Below are positions 23,448-35,862 of a DNA stretch of 64,000 bases, piece by piece. The notes below the pieces were generated by a model, which made no database searches, had not been told where the DNA came from, and saw only the letters and a list, made by a program, of their open reading frames with translations. Both the position numbers and the translations under genes were made by a program. Within the stretch, counting starts at the first letter, position 1. Every line of letters starts with the position of its first letter. The stretch comes from Massilia varians (GTDB lineage Bacteria; Pseudomonadota; Gammaproteobacteria; Burkholderiales; Burkholderiaceae_D), in NCBI RefSeq assembly GCF_027923905.1, contig NZ_AP026966.1:1055001-1119000 (forward strand), read 5' to 3'.

Positions 23448-25280
23448 TCAGCGAATGCCGTAGCGCAGGCCGGCGAACCAGGTGCGTCCGCTGGTGCCGT
23501 AGTAGCGCGCCAGCTCGTACTGCTTGTCCGCGACGTTGTCGAGGCGCAGCAGCAGCGACACGTCGGGCGTCACTTGCCAGCTAGTGTACAGGTTGAGCAG
23601 GCCGTAGCCGCCGAGGCGGTTGCGGTTGGCGGCATCGTCGAAGCGCTCGCCGGAGAGCTGCAGCTCGGCGCCGGCCTTGAGCACGCCCCAGCTGCTGTCG
23701 GCGCTGAAGCTGGCATGCTTCTTCGAGCGGCGCGCCAGTTGCTTGCCGGTGGTGAGGTCCTTCGGATCCTGCCAGTCCAGGCTGCCGCGCAGGTTGATGC
23801 CGCTGACGCGCGTCCGGGCCGCCACCGTCACGCCTTCGAGCTGGGCCCGGTTGACGTTGTAGGCGCAGCTGCCGGCGCGGCCAGGGCAGGGCGTGGCGGA
23901 GACAATCATGTCGGTCAGGCGATTGCGGAAGTACGTGGCGTCGAACTGCACGCTGCCGGCGTCATAGCGCAGGCCGGCTTCCCGGTTGCGGCCCTGTTCC
24001 GGACGGTTGGTCGGCAGGCCGTAGTTCGGGTAGTACAGTTCGTTGAAGGTCGGCGCGCGGAAGCTGGTGCCGACGCTGGCGGTGGCGCGCAGGCCTGAGC
24101 CGAAGTCATAGCCATAGCCGGCGGCTCCGGTGTTCTTGCTGCCATACACCGACGAACGGTCGTGGCGGGCGCTGACATCGAACAGGTGGGCGCCGCGCCT
24201 GGCCGAGTAGACGGCCGCGTAGGCATTGGTGGTGCGCGAGCGCGACAGGTCCGCGGTGGCGCTCGATTCCACTTCCTCCTTGCGGTGGCTGTAGAGCAGC
24301 TGCAGGGTATCGGAGCCGAGCGCGATGCTGTTCTGCCAGGTCAGCTCGTCCTGCCGGGTGTCGATCTGGCTGGCGCCGGATGGGGCGCTGCTGGTGAAGC
24401 TGCCCAATTTGTCGTCCGAGCGCGCGTATTGCAGGGTGCTGCGCCAGGCGGCGCTGAACTGGCCCGTGGCATAGACCGCCGCCGTGTTCAGGTCCTGCTC
24501 GTTATGGACGTCGTAGGCGCCGCTGCCGCTGTCGTACTGCGCGCGCAGGTCGCTGTGCAGGAACTGGGCGCCGACGTCGAATGTCGGGGTCAGCGCGTAG
24601 GACAGCTGGCCGTTGGCGTTGCGGCGGCGGTAGCCGTCGTCGTCCGGGTTGAAGCCGAAGGCGCCCGGGCGCGTGGCCGAGAAGCCGTCCGACTCTTCCT
24701 GGCCGGCGCCGAAGGCATAGCGCAGGCCATTGGCCGCGCCGTGCACGCCGGCGTCGAGCTGGCGCGTCGCATTGCTGCCGGCGCCGACCGAGCCGCTGAC
24801 GACCGGTCCGCCCTCTCCCTTGCGGGTGAAGATCTGGATCACGCCGCCAATGGCGTCCGCGCCGTACAAGGTGCTGAGCGGGCCGTAGACGATCTCGATG
24901 CGTTCGATGGCGCCGAGCGGCACCGCGTTCCAGGCGGCGACGCCGCTGGTGGACGAACCGATGCGCACGCCGTCCAGCAGGACTACGACGCCGTTGCTGT
25001 TGGCGCCGCGCAGGAACACGCTGGTCGCGGCGCCGGCGCTGCCGTTGCGGGTGATCTCGATGCCGCGCTGGCGCCGCAGCACGTCGGCCACCGAGCCGGC
25101 GCCAGAACGCGCGATCTCGTCGGCGTGGATCACGGTGGTATCGGCGATCACGTCGACCGCGCGCTGCGGCATGCGGTTGGCGGTGACGACGACCGAATCG
25201 AAGGTGTGGGCGACAACGGGCGACGCGAGGGCGAATGCAAGCGACAGCGCGGCCGCAAGCCGTGTTACAGGAAAGTTCAT
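23448..25280 (-). CDS. btuB: TonB-dependent outer-membrane cobalamin receptor
   Basis: 610 aa. It has a signal peptide (MNFPVTRLAAALSLAFALASPVVA), a TonB box (SVVVTANR), a plug domain (VADVLRRQRGIEI, VVLLDGVRIGSS, YGPLSTLYGADAIGGVI) and a long beta-barrel. The C-terminus ends YGIR, not the more common aromatic residue. The ATG at 25280 was chosen because the signal peptide begins there; a TTG lies 15 nt further up. It is the first gene after the cobalamin riboswitch, so it should be repressed when adenosylcobalamin is plentiful. Confidence 0.94.
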   Translation of the reverse strand: MNFPVTRLAAALSLAFALASPVVAHTFDSVVVTANRMPQRAVDVIADTTVIHADEIARSGAGSVADVLRRQRGIEITRNGSAGAATSVFLRGANSNGVVVLLDGVRIGSSTSGVAAWNAVPLGAIERIEIVYGPLSTLYGADAIGGVIQIFTRKGEGGPVVSGSVGAGSNATRQLDAGVHGAANGLRYAFGAGQEESDGFSATRPGAFGFNPDDDGYRRRNANGQLSYALTPTFDVGAQFLHSDLRAQYDSGSGAYDVHNEQDLNTAAVYATGQFSAAWRSTLQYARSDDKLGSFTSSAPSGASQIDTRQDELTWQNSIALGSDTLQLLYSHRKEEVESSATADLSRSRTTNAYAAVYSARRGAHLFDVSARHDRSSVYGSKNTGAAGYGYDFGSGLRATASVGTSFRAPTFNELYYPNYGLPTNRPEQGRNREAGLRYDAGSVQFDATYFRNRLTDMIVSATPCPGRAGSCAYNVNRAQLEGVTVAARTRVSGINLRGSLDWQDPKDLTTGKQLARRSKKHASFSADSSWGVLKAGAELQLSGERFDDAANRNRLGGYGLLNLYTSWQVTPDVSLLLRLDNVADKQYELARYYGTSGRTWFAGLRYGIR

Positions 25281-25363
25281 GAATAGCTCAATCAATAGAC
25301 AACCAGCCGACGTCCCCGTAGGCCAGATTGATCAGAAGCGCGCGCGTGGCACGCTCCCACCTT

Positions 25364-25560
25364 TTGGCCGGTATCCGGGCTGGCAAGTGTGGCCGTCCGA
25401 CCTTCCCATGCGTTCGCACAGTGGTCATGGAAGACGGTTTGCCGCGTAGCCCGAGGATCGAGCGCGGCACTTGCTTACCGTTGCGGGGGCAGCACACGTT
25501 GGCCTTGTTGAAGGGCTTCGTGTTTCCCGTTTAACTGCGGTCGTGAGCACGACCGCGAGC
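25364..25560 (-). ncRNA. Cobalamin riboswitch upstream of btuB
   Basis: Read on the minus strand the segment contains, in order, a perfect 9-bp hairpin (25537-25556), the TTAAACGGGAA start of the aptamer (near 25533), the highly conserved CTGCCCCCGCAACGGTAAG (near 25475-25493), GGGAAGG, and the B12 box CAGCCCGGATACCGGCC (near 25366-25382). No T-rich terminator lies between it and btuB, so control at the ribosome binding site is more likely. It probably governs the whole btuB-to-cobQ run. Confidence 0.93.
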
Positions 25561-25574
25561 ACCAAAACGCCGCC

Positions 25575-25604
25575 ATTATACGCAGGGTCGCGCGGCGTTG
25601 TCAG
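25575..25604 (-). promoter_or_regulatory. Predicted promoter of the btuB operon
   Basis: On the minus strand CTGACA (25604-25599) and a perfect TATAAT (25580-25575) are separated by 18 nt. Transcription would begin near 25567, just before the riboswitch. The -35 hexamer overlaps the cobC stop codon. Confidence 0.65.
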
Positions 25605-26131
25605 TCTTTCAGCACGATGACTTCGCCGTAGCCGATGCGGTGGGAGTTGGAAGCGGCACGCAATGCGGCCTGTTCGATGGCGCCGCCGGCGTGCAGGGCG
25701 GACAGCAGGCGGATCGTGCCGGCGTGGCAGACGACGAGGGCGGGATGCCGCAGTTCCTGGCGAAATGCGGCGACGCGGCGGGCCGCCTCGAGCACGTTCT
25801 CGCCGCCGCCGGGACGGTAGTGCAGCAGGTCGGCGGCCCAGGCATCGACCTCGGCGCGCGGGATGGCGTTCCATGCGCGCATCTCCCAGGCGCCGAAATC
25901 CATCTCGGCCAGGCGCGCATCGAGCGTGACGGGAACATCGAGTGCGGCGGCAAGCCTCGCGCAACGCAGGAGCGGACTGGCATGGACGGGCAGGTCCCCC
26001 GGCAGGCCGGCCGCGCGCAAGCCGGCGGCGACCCGCTCAATTGCTTCGATAGATGTCGAAACGTCGGACCTGCCGTAGCAGATACCGGGCGCGACGTCCG
26101 GCTGCGGATGGCGGACCAGGATCAGCCCCAT
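25601..26131 (-). CDS. cobC: Alpha-ribazole phosphatase (histidine phosphatase family)
   Basis: 176 aa. The N-terminal LVRHPQPD (an RHG-like catalytic motif with Pro in place of Gly), LARLAEMDFGAWEM-type block and VCHAGTIR are the phosphoglycerate-mutase-like signatures. CobC removes the phosphate from alpha-ribazole phosphate, or from the coenzyme phosphate, at the end of lower-ligand assembly. It lies 3 nt after cobS. General histidine phosphatases look alike, so the name rests partly on context. Confidence 0.87.
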   Translation of the reverse strand: MGLILVRHPQPDVAPGICYGRSDVSTSIEAIERVAAGLRAAGLPGDLPVHASPLLRCARLAAALDVPVTLDARLAEMDFGAWEMRAWNAIPRAEVDAWAADLLHYRPGGGENVLEAARRVAAFRQELRHPALVVCHAGTIRLLSALHAGGAIEQAALRAASNSHRIGYGEVIVLKD

Positions 26132-26134
26132 CGC

Positions 26135-26914
26135 TTATGCGAGGGCACCGTGGCCAAGCGTAGCCAGCACGGCGAGGTAGATGGCGACTTCGGCCAGCTG
26201 CTGCACGGCGCCGAGGCAGTCGCCGGTATAGCCGCCGATGCGGCGCGCGAACTTGCGGGCCAGCCACCAGGTCGCCGCGATGCTGGCCACGAGCGCGGCA
26301 AGCAGGGCGCGCAGGTCGAGCGCATCGGTCATCAACAGGATGGCGGCGGCGAGGGCGACGGTTGCGGCGGCGATCGTGAACTCGGCCGTCGTCATGCGCT
26401 CGGCCAGCGGCTTGGCCTTGCCTTCGGCGCGCGCATATTCCATGCGCCAGATGAGCGAGGTGGCCGCAAGACGCGACAGTGGATGGGCGAGCAGCAGGGC
26501 GCCGATGGCGCTGCTTGGCGGCAGCATCGCCAATGCGCTGCACTTCGCCCCGAGCATGCACACGACGCCGATGGCGCCGTAGGCGCCAACCCGCGGGTCC
26601 TTCATGATCTCGAGCACGCGTTCGCGCGTCATGCCGCCGCCGAGTCCATCGCAGGTGTCGGCGAAACCGTCTTCGTGGAAGGCGCCGGTGGCATAGATGG
26701 TGGCCGCGGTCGAGAGGACCGCGGCCACCGGGGCGGGAAGGACCAGCGCCGCCGCCGCGTATACGCCGGCGGCGATCGCGCCCACCACGAGGCCGACCAG
26801 CGGGAAGTAGCGCGACGCATGATGCAGCCACTCCTGCTCGAAGCCGACCCAGCGCGGGATCGGCAGGCGCGTGAAGAACTGGACCGCGATGAAGAACAGG
26901 CGCAGCTGCCGCAT
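26135..26914 (-). CDS. cobS: Adenosylcobinamide-GDP ribazoletransferase (cobalamin synthase)
   Basis: 259 aa membrane enzyme that joins AdoCbi-GDP with alpha-ribazole to give adenosylcobalamin. The family features FFTRLPIP near the N-terminus and the acidic metal-binding segment FHEDGFADTCDGLGGG (about residues 99-114) are present, followed by KDPRVGAYG. It begins 5 nt after the cobT stop, so cobT-cobS-cobC form one run. Confidence 0.95.
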   Translation of the reverse strand: MRQLRLFFIAVQFFTRLPIPRWVGFEQEWLHHASRYFPLVGLVVGAIAAGVYAAAALVLPAPVAAVLSTAATIYATGAFHEDGFADTCDGLGGGMTRERVLEIMKDPRVGAYGAIGVVCMLGAKCSALAMLPPSSAIGALLLAHPLSRLAATSLIWRMEYARAEGKAKPLAERMTTAEFTIAAATVALAAAILLMTDALDLRALLAALVASIAATWWLARKFARRIGGYTGDCLGAVQQLAEVAIYLAVLATLGHGALA

Positions 26915-26919
26915 GGTGC

Positions 26920-27954
26920 TTACTTTGCGCCGGTGCTGACCTGGGCCGAGGCGAAGGTCGCCATCTCGTTCAGGAAGTTGGTGGCGGCATGCAGCAGGGG
27001 CAGGGCGAGTGCGCTGCCGGTGCCTTCGCCCAGGCGCAGGCCGAGCTCCAGCAGCGGCTCGGCGCCGAGGGCGTCAAGCATCAGGCGATGACCGTTTTCG
27101 CTCGACGCGTGGGCGAAGACGCAGTAATCGAGGATCGCGGGCTGCAGGCGGCTTGCCACCAGCAGGGCGCTGGTGACGATGAAGCCGTCGATCAGCAGCA
27201 CCTTGCGCAGCTCGGCCGCCTTGAGCATCGCACCCGTCATCATGGCGATCTCGAAACCGCCGAAGGTGGCCAGCACGTCGAGCGGATCGTCGGCCCCGGC
27301 ATGTTGTTGCACGGCGGCGGCGATAACCTGCTGCTTGCGCCGGACGCCGTCCGGCGGCAAGCCCGTGCCGGCGCCGACGCATTGCTCCAGCGGCAGTCCG
27401 GTCAGCTTGTGCATGATGGCCGCGGCGGCAGTCGTATTCCCGATGCCCATCTCGCCGAAGCCGACCACGGTGCCGGGCAGATCGCGCGCCAGGGCCATGC
27501 CGTGCTCCAGCGCGACCTCGAGCTGCTGGCGCGACATCGCCGGCTCGGTGGCGAAGTTGCGCGTGCCTTTCGCGAGCTTGCGGTCGAGCAGGCCGGGGCG
27601 CGCGCCGAAGTCGTGGTTGACGCCGGCGTCGACCACATGCAGTGCGCAGCCGTTCTGGCGCGCGAACACGTTGATGGCGGCGCCGTCGCCCAGGAAGTTC
27701 TCGACCATTTGCCAGGTCACGTCCTGCGGGTAGGCAGAGACGCCCTCCGCGACGACGCCATGGTCGCCCGCAAATACCAGGATGGCGGGATCCGCGATGC
27801 GGATATGCGTCGTGCCCTGGATCAGGCCGAGCTGGGTGGCCAGCGTTTCGAGACGTCCCAGGCTGCCGAGCGGTTTGGTTTTGTTATTGATGGCATCGAG
27901 CAGTGCCTGCGACAGAACCGCATCGGCAGTCGGTGTAATATGGGGGAGGTGCAT
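26920..27954 (-). CDS. cobT: Nicotinate-nucleotide--dimethylbenzimidazole phosphoribosyltransferase
   Basis: 344 aa from the ATG at 27954 ([12 protein letters not shown]). CobT activates 5,6-dimethylbenzimidazole as alpha-ribazole phosphate. Recognisable segments are [43 protein letters not shown] and the C-terminal [15 protein letters not shown] containing the catalytic Glu. It is the first gene of cobT-cobS-cobC. No second riboswitch is seen in its short leader. Confidence 0.95.
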   Translation of the reverse strand: MHLPHITPTADAVLSQALLDAINNKTKPLGSLGRLETLATQLGLIQGTTHIRIADPAILVFAGDHGVVAEGVSAYPQDVTWQMVENFLGDGAAINVFARQNGCALHVVDAGVNHDFGARPGLLDRKLAKGTRNFATEPAMSRQQLEVALEHGMALARDLPGTVVGFGEMGIGNTTAAAAIMHKLTGLPLEQCVGAGTGLPPDGVRRKQQVIAAAVQQHAGADDPLDVLATFGGFEIAMMTGAMLKAAELRKVLLIDGFIVTSALLVASRLQPAILDYCVFAHASSENGHRLMLDALGAEPLLELGLRLGEGTGSALALPLLHAATNFLNEMATFASAQVSTGAK

Positions 27955-27985
27955 TGCCGGGAAGATAATTGGTGGAAAAAACGCG

Positions 27986-28013
27986 ACGATAACATAGTCG
28001 CAGGCGTTGTCAG
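27986..28013 (-). promoter_or_regulatory. Predicted cobT promoter overlapping rrnC P1
   Basis: On the minus strand CTGACA (28013-28008) and TATCGT (27991-27986) are 16 nt apart, placing the start about 25 nt before the cobT ATG. Its -35 hexamer coincides with the -35 of rrnC P1 on the other strand. Confidence 0.4.
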
Positions 28014-28128
28014 TCTCGCCGCGCTTTGCTATAGTTTCGTTTCTTCGACGCACATCGCAGCTTTCAAAGCAGCGACAGCGAAAGAGAAAAAAGAGGGGCT
28101 TGACGATAAACGCAGAACACCGCATAAT
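28007..28128 (+). promoter_or_regulatory. rrnC tandem promoters P1 and P2
   Basis: P1 is TTGTCA (28007-28012) with TATAGT (28030-28035), spacer 17. P2 is TTGACG (28100-28105) with CATAAT (28123-28128), spacer 17. The sequence between P1 and P2 differs from rrnB and rrnD, while the core hexamers are kept. Confidence 0.75.
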
Positions 28129-28393
28129 CTCGCTTCTCTGCTGCTGACGAACACAACGCTTCGTAGCGATAGCAGAACAGAACAACGGTTCTTTAACAAT
28201 CAACAGTCGATAAGTGTGGGCGTTTGATGAAGGTGCCGCTGACTTCGGTCAGTGATTACTTAAATTATCAAATTGTTCACAAAAAAGAAATACGTTGCTC
28301 AGCAATGAGTAACGGTCAGTATTTTGAGTGAGCGAAATCGATCCAGTGGATCGATTTTGAAACCGGTAGCAATGCCGGTCTCGACAAACAGAG
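28129..28393 (+). other. rrnC leader with boxA and 16S processing stem
   Basis: It has a boxA, GTTCTTTAACAAT (28188-28200), and the 5' arm of the pre-16S stem near 28208-28230. Two blocks (about 28160-28187 and 28272-28312) differ clearly from the matching parts of the rrnB and rrnD leaders. Confidence 0.75.
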
Positions 28394-29930
<1,537 letters not shown>

Positions 29931-30009
29931 GAGTAGCACCAGAGACTAAGGTCTCATCATCAAGCGCCTACGCTTATCGGCTGTTGGAACTAAGTAGCGA
30001 GAACAGTTT

Positions 30010-30086
30010 GGGTCTGTAGCTCAGTCGGTTAGAGCACCGTGTTGATAACGCGGGGGTCGTTGGTTCGAATCCAACCAGACCCACCA
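30010..30086 (+). tRNA. ileT: tRNA-Ile (GAT)
   Basis: 77 nt. The acceptor GGGTCTG / CAGACCC is followed by the discriminator A and an encoded CCA (30084-30086). The anticodon loop TTGATAA gives GAT and the T arm GGTTCGAATCC is standard. Confidence 0.97.
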
Positions 30087-30089
30087 CAA

Positions 30090-30165
30090 GGGGGATTAGC
30101 TCAGCTGGGAGAGCACCTGCTTTGCAAGCAGGGGGTCGTCGGTTCGATCCCGTCATCCTCCACCA
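30090..30165 (+). tRNA. alaT: tRNA-Ala (TGC)
   Basis: 76 nt, 3 nt after tRNA-Ile. The acceptor GGGGGAT / ATCCTCC has one G-U pair, then A and an encoded CCA. The anticodon loop TTTGCAA gives TGC and the T arm is GGTTCGATCCC. Confidence 0.97.
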
Positions 30166-30387
30166 TTTACCTGTTCGACTGCATTTATGTAAAGCCCGCG
30201 CTTTAGGTAAGTGTAGTTCTCGTTCTTTAACAATCTGGAAGAAGTAAAGTTTTTTTAAGCGTGTAAGCGAATCGGAAACGATGAGCGAGCACACTTAGGG
30301 TAGTAATCAAGTATCAACAAACATGCAATGAGCTGTACTCTTGATTTCTATGACGATCCCTTAACTCATGAGGGGCCAACGTTATAG

Positions 30388-33262
<2,875 letters not shown>

Positions 33263-33397
33263 ATAACCTTGGTAGGCTATAGACAAGTCAAGAATACAGC
33301 TGCAGTTTGTTGATACTGCTACCCCAAGAACAACAAGAACTTGCTTCTTCCGGATTGGTGAAGTTTGACCATGTGGTCAAATCTCACGACAAGTCAA

Positions 33398-33513
33398 AGC
33401 CTGATGACCATAGCAAGTCGGTCCCACCCCTTCCCATCCCGAACAGGACCGTGAAACGACTTTGCGCCGATGATAGTGCTGCAACCAGTGTGAAAGTAGG
33501 TTATCGTCAGGCT
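33398..33513 (+). rRNA. rrf: 5S rRNA (rrnC)
   Basis: Same sequence as the other 5S genes. The 23S-5S spacer has the variant GGCTATAGACAAG shared with rrnD, while rrnA and rrnB have GGTTATAGACGAG. Confidence 0.96.
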
Positions 33514-33522
33514 AGTTATATG

Positions 33523-33558
33523 AAAAACCCCACCAGGTGATCCTGGTGGGGTTTTTTG
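33523..33558 (+). terminator. rrnC terminator, probably bidirectional
   Basis: Same hairpin as rrnA (CCCCACCAGG / CCTGGTGGGG), flanked by A5 and T6. Because the convergent regulator gene ends 15 nt to the right, the A run on the left lets it end that transcript as well. Confidence 0.92.
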
Positions 33559-33573
33559 CTTTGTATTTTCAGA

Positions 33574-34035
33574 TCACGCCCCGGCGCTATCGTTCAGGTT
33601 CTTGCGCAGGTCGACCAATTGGTCACGCAGCTGGGTCATCTCGTCCACCGAGCATTTCGTGGCGCACAGGATCTCCGGCGTCAAGGCTGCCGCATCCTGG
33701 CGCAAGGCCCGGCCCGGTTCGGTAAGAGAGACGATGACCTGCCGTTCATCCGCGCGGGCGCGCGCCCGCTGCAGCAGGCCCTGCGTTTCCATCCGTTTCA
33801 GCAGCGGCGTCAGGGTCGCTGAATCCAGGAAAAGGCGCTCGCCGATTTCCGACACCGTCAGCTCGTCCTGCTCCCACAACACCATCATGACCAGATATTG
33901 CGGATAGGTCAGTCCAAGCTTGGGCAGCAGGCCGCGGTACACGCGCATCATCGCCAGTGAGGTCGAGTACAGCGCAAAGCAGAGTTGCTCGCCAAGGACG
34001 GGGGCGGAAAAAGGGGATGCGGGAGAATTCTTCAT
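33574..34035 (-). CDS. ohrR: OhrR-type MarR-family regulator
   Basis: 153 aa. The sequence [20 protein letters not shown] followed by [14 protein letters not shown] is the OhrR hallmark, with the peroxide-sensing Cys at residue 19 and further Cys at 124 and 128, as in two-cysteine OhrR proteins. A winged-helix segment ([25 protein letters not shown]) follows. OhrR normally represses the organic hydroperoxide reductase gene ohr, which is not next to it. A longer in-frame version from 34155 lacks family similarity in its extra part. Confidence 0.88.
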   Translation of the reverse strand: MKNSPASPFSAPVLGEQLCFALYSTSLAMMRVYRGLLPKLGLTYPQYLVMMVLWEQDELTVSEIGERLFLDSATLTPLLKRMETQGLLQRARARADERQVIVSLTEPGRALRQDAAALTPEILCATKCSVDEMTQLRDQLVDLRKNLNDSAGA

Positions 34036-34041
34036 CAATCC

Positions 34042-34070
34042 AATATAGATCGCACACAAGCTAGTTGCAA
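34042..34070 (-). promoter_or_regulatory. Predicted promoter of ohrR
   Basis: On the minus strand TTGCAA (34070-34065) and TATATT (34047-34042) are 17 nt apart. The expected start lies about at the ATG (34035), so the transcript could be leaderless, in line with the absence of a clear Shine-Dalgarno sequence. Confidence 0.5.
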
Positions 34071-34218
34071 GCGAGGTGACCAGCGGGCCCCATGCGCTAT
34101 CAATAACGGGTGCTGAAATGGCCTTCCGTCCCGTATTTACGTCGTTTCGTCGCATGAGGGCGGTTGCCGGGGGCGCTCTGGAATACGATCACCCGATGAC
34201 AACCAGAGGGAGATGGCC

Positions 34219-35862
34219 ATGGATAGACCAGCTGTGCCGGCGGCGTTGACGCCGGTTGCGAACGACGAACGCATCCAGTCGCTCGACGTCGTACGCGGCT
34301 TTGCCCTGATCGGCATTCTCCTGATGAACGTCGAGTTCTTCAACCGGGCCACCGCCTCGCTCGGATCCGGCATGCAGAGCGGTCTCTCGGGCGCGAATTT
34401 CTGGGTGAGCTATGTCGTCCAATATGCCGTCACCGGCAAATTCTGGACCATTTTCTCCCTCCTGTTCGGCATGGGATTCGCCGTCATGCTCACCAGGGCG
34501 CAGCGCGCCGGACGCAGCTTCCTGCTGCCTTATATGCGCCGCATCGCCGCACTGGCCGTCTTCGGCGCCTTGCACCACATCTTCCTGTTCGGAGGCGACA
34601 TCCTGTTCAGCTATGCCGTCGCCGCGACGGCCCTCCTGATCGTGCTGTATGGGCGCGCCAAGTGGATCCTGCTGGCGCTCCTCCTGTGCGCCGGCGGCGG
34701 CTTCATCCCGCGCATGGACTGGCTGTTCGGCATCGGCGGCGGCCTGGCCTTCTTCGGCTTCGTCGCATGGTGGCTGCGCGGCGAACAGCGCATGACGCGT
34801 ATCGGCAAGCCGCCGGTGATCGCATTCGTCATGATGCTGGCCGGCGTGCTTGCCGCGATCGGCGGCGCGGTCACCTGGTTCCTGCCGGCCACGCCGCCAC
34901 AGGCGCGCTTCGGCCTGCCGATGCTCGGCGTCGCCTTGGTCACGCTCGGCGTCCTCACCACGCGCTACCACGCCGACAAGCCGGCGCGCCCATGGCGCAT
35001 CGGTGTCGGCATCTACTGCTTCTCCTTCCTCATGATGACGGGCGCCGGCGCGTCGATGTACTTCTTCCCCGAGAAGCCGCCCGTCGCCGCCACCAAGGAG
35101 CAAGCCAAGAAGCAGAAGGAACAGGAAGCCGAACGGGCGAAGAACCGGAAGGAGCGCGAGGAGCGCATCCAGCGCGAGACCACGGTGCTCAGCAAGGGGA
35201 GCTTCGGCGAGGCCGTGAACATGCGCGCCAGGCAGTTCGTCGAAGACGCGCCGGGCCAGGTCGGCTTCGCGACCATCCTGATCGCGATGTTCCTGATCGG
35301 TACCTGGTTCGTCCGCGCGGGCATCATGGAAAAGGCCCAGGCTCACCTGCCGCTGTTCCGCAAGCTGGCGACGTTCGGCCTGCCGGTCGGCATCGGCATG
35401 GGCCTGCTGGGGTCCGCGATCGCCCTGCATGCGGTGCCGGGCTCGCGCGGCACCGACGGCTTCCAGCTGGCTTCCGGCCTGCACATGCTGGGTAACCTGC
35501 CGGCATCGATCGGCTATGTCAGCCTGGTGATCCTGATGCTCTACAGCGCGTCGCCCTTGAACAAGGTGAGCGTACTGGCCCCATTCGGCCGCATGGCCCT
35601 GACGAACTACCTGACGCAGTCGTTGGTCGCTTCGACCTTCTTCTTCGGCTACGGTTTCGGCAACTGGGGCATCTCGCGCCTTGACCAGATGCTGTTCGTG
35701 GCCGTGCTGGTCGTGGTGCAGATCGTGTTCAGCCATGTGTGGCTGTCGCGCTTCCGGTATGGTCCGATGGAATGGCTGTGGCGTGCGGTCACCTACTGGC
35801 AGATCCCGCCGATGCGCATCAAGACCCCGGTCGCCGTGCCTGCGGTGGCGACGCCGGCGTGA
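34219..35862 (+). CDS. DUF418 / YeiB-family membrane protein
   Basis: 547 aa with about ten hydrophobic segments. The opening RIQSLDVVRGFALIGILLMN is the DUF418 N-terminal signature, and the C-terminal region with FGRMALTNYLTQS is also typical. Function is not established; members are thought to act on or transport cell-envelope metabolites. Between the two membrane halves lies an unusually charged segment (about residues 293-325) rich in K, E, R and Q. Two ATGs are possible (34213 and 34219). The AGAGGG at 34205-34210 sits 8 nt from the second, which I prefer. Its stop overlaps the GTG start of the acylase gene. Confidence 0.85.
   Translation: MDRPAVPAALTPVANDERIQSLDVVRGFALIGILLMNVEFFNRATASLGSGMQSGLSGANFWVSYVVQYAVTGKFWTIFSLLFGMGFAVMLTRAQRAGRSFLLPYMRRIAALAVFGALHHIFLFGGDILFSYAVAATALLIVLYGRAKWILLALLLCAGGGFIPRMDWLFGIGGGLAFFGFVAWWLRGEQRMTRIGKPPVIAFVMMLAGVLAAIGGAVTWFLPATPPQARFGLPMLGVALVTLGVLTTRYHADKPARPWRIGVGIYCFSFLMMTGAGASMYFFPEKPPVAATKEQAKKQKEQEAERAKNRKEREERIQRETTVLSKGSFGEAVNMRARQFVEDAPGQVGFATILIAMFLIGTWFVRAGIMEKAQAHLPLFRKLATFGLPVGIGMGLLGSAIALHAVPGSRGTDGFQLASGLHMLGNLPASIGYVSLVILMLYSASPLNKVSVLAPFGRMALTNYLTQSLVASTFFFGYGFGNWGISRLDQMLFVAVLVVVQIVFSHVWLSRFRYGPMEWLWRAVTYWQIPPMRIKTPVAVPAVATPA

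Noticed and set aside
15062..27733. Long plus-strand open frames opposite the cobalamin genes
   Set aside because: High-GC antisense frames with low-complexity R/A/G/H-rich translations, fully covered by well-supported minus-strand genes.
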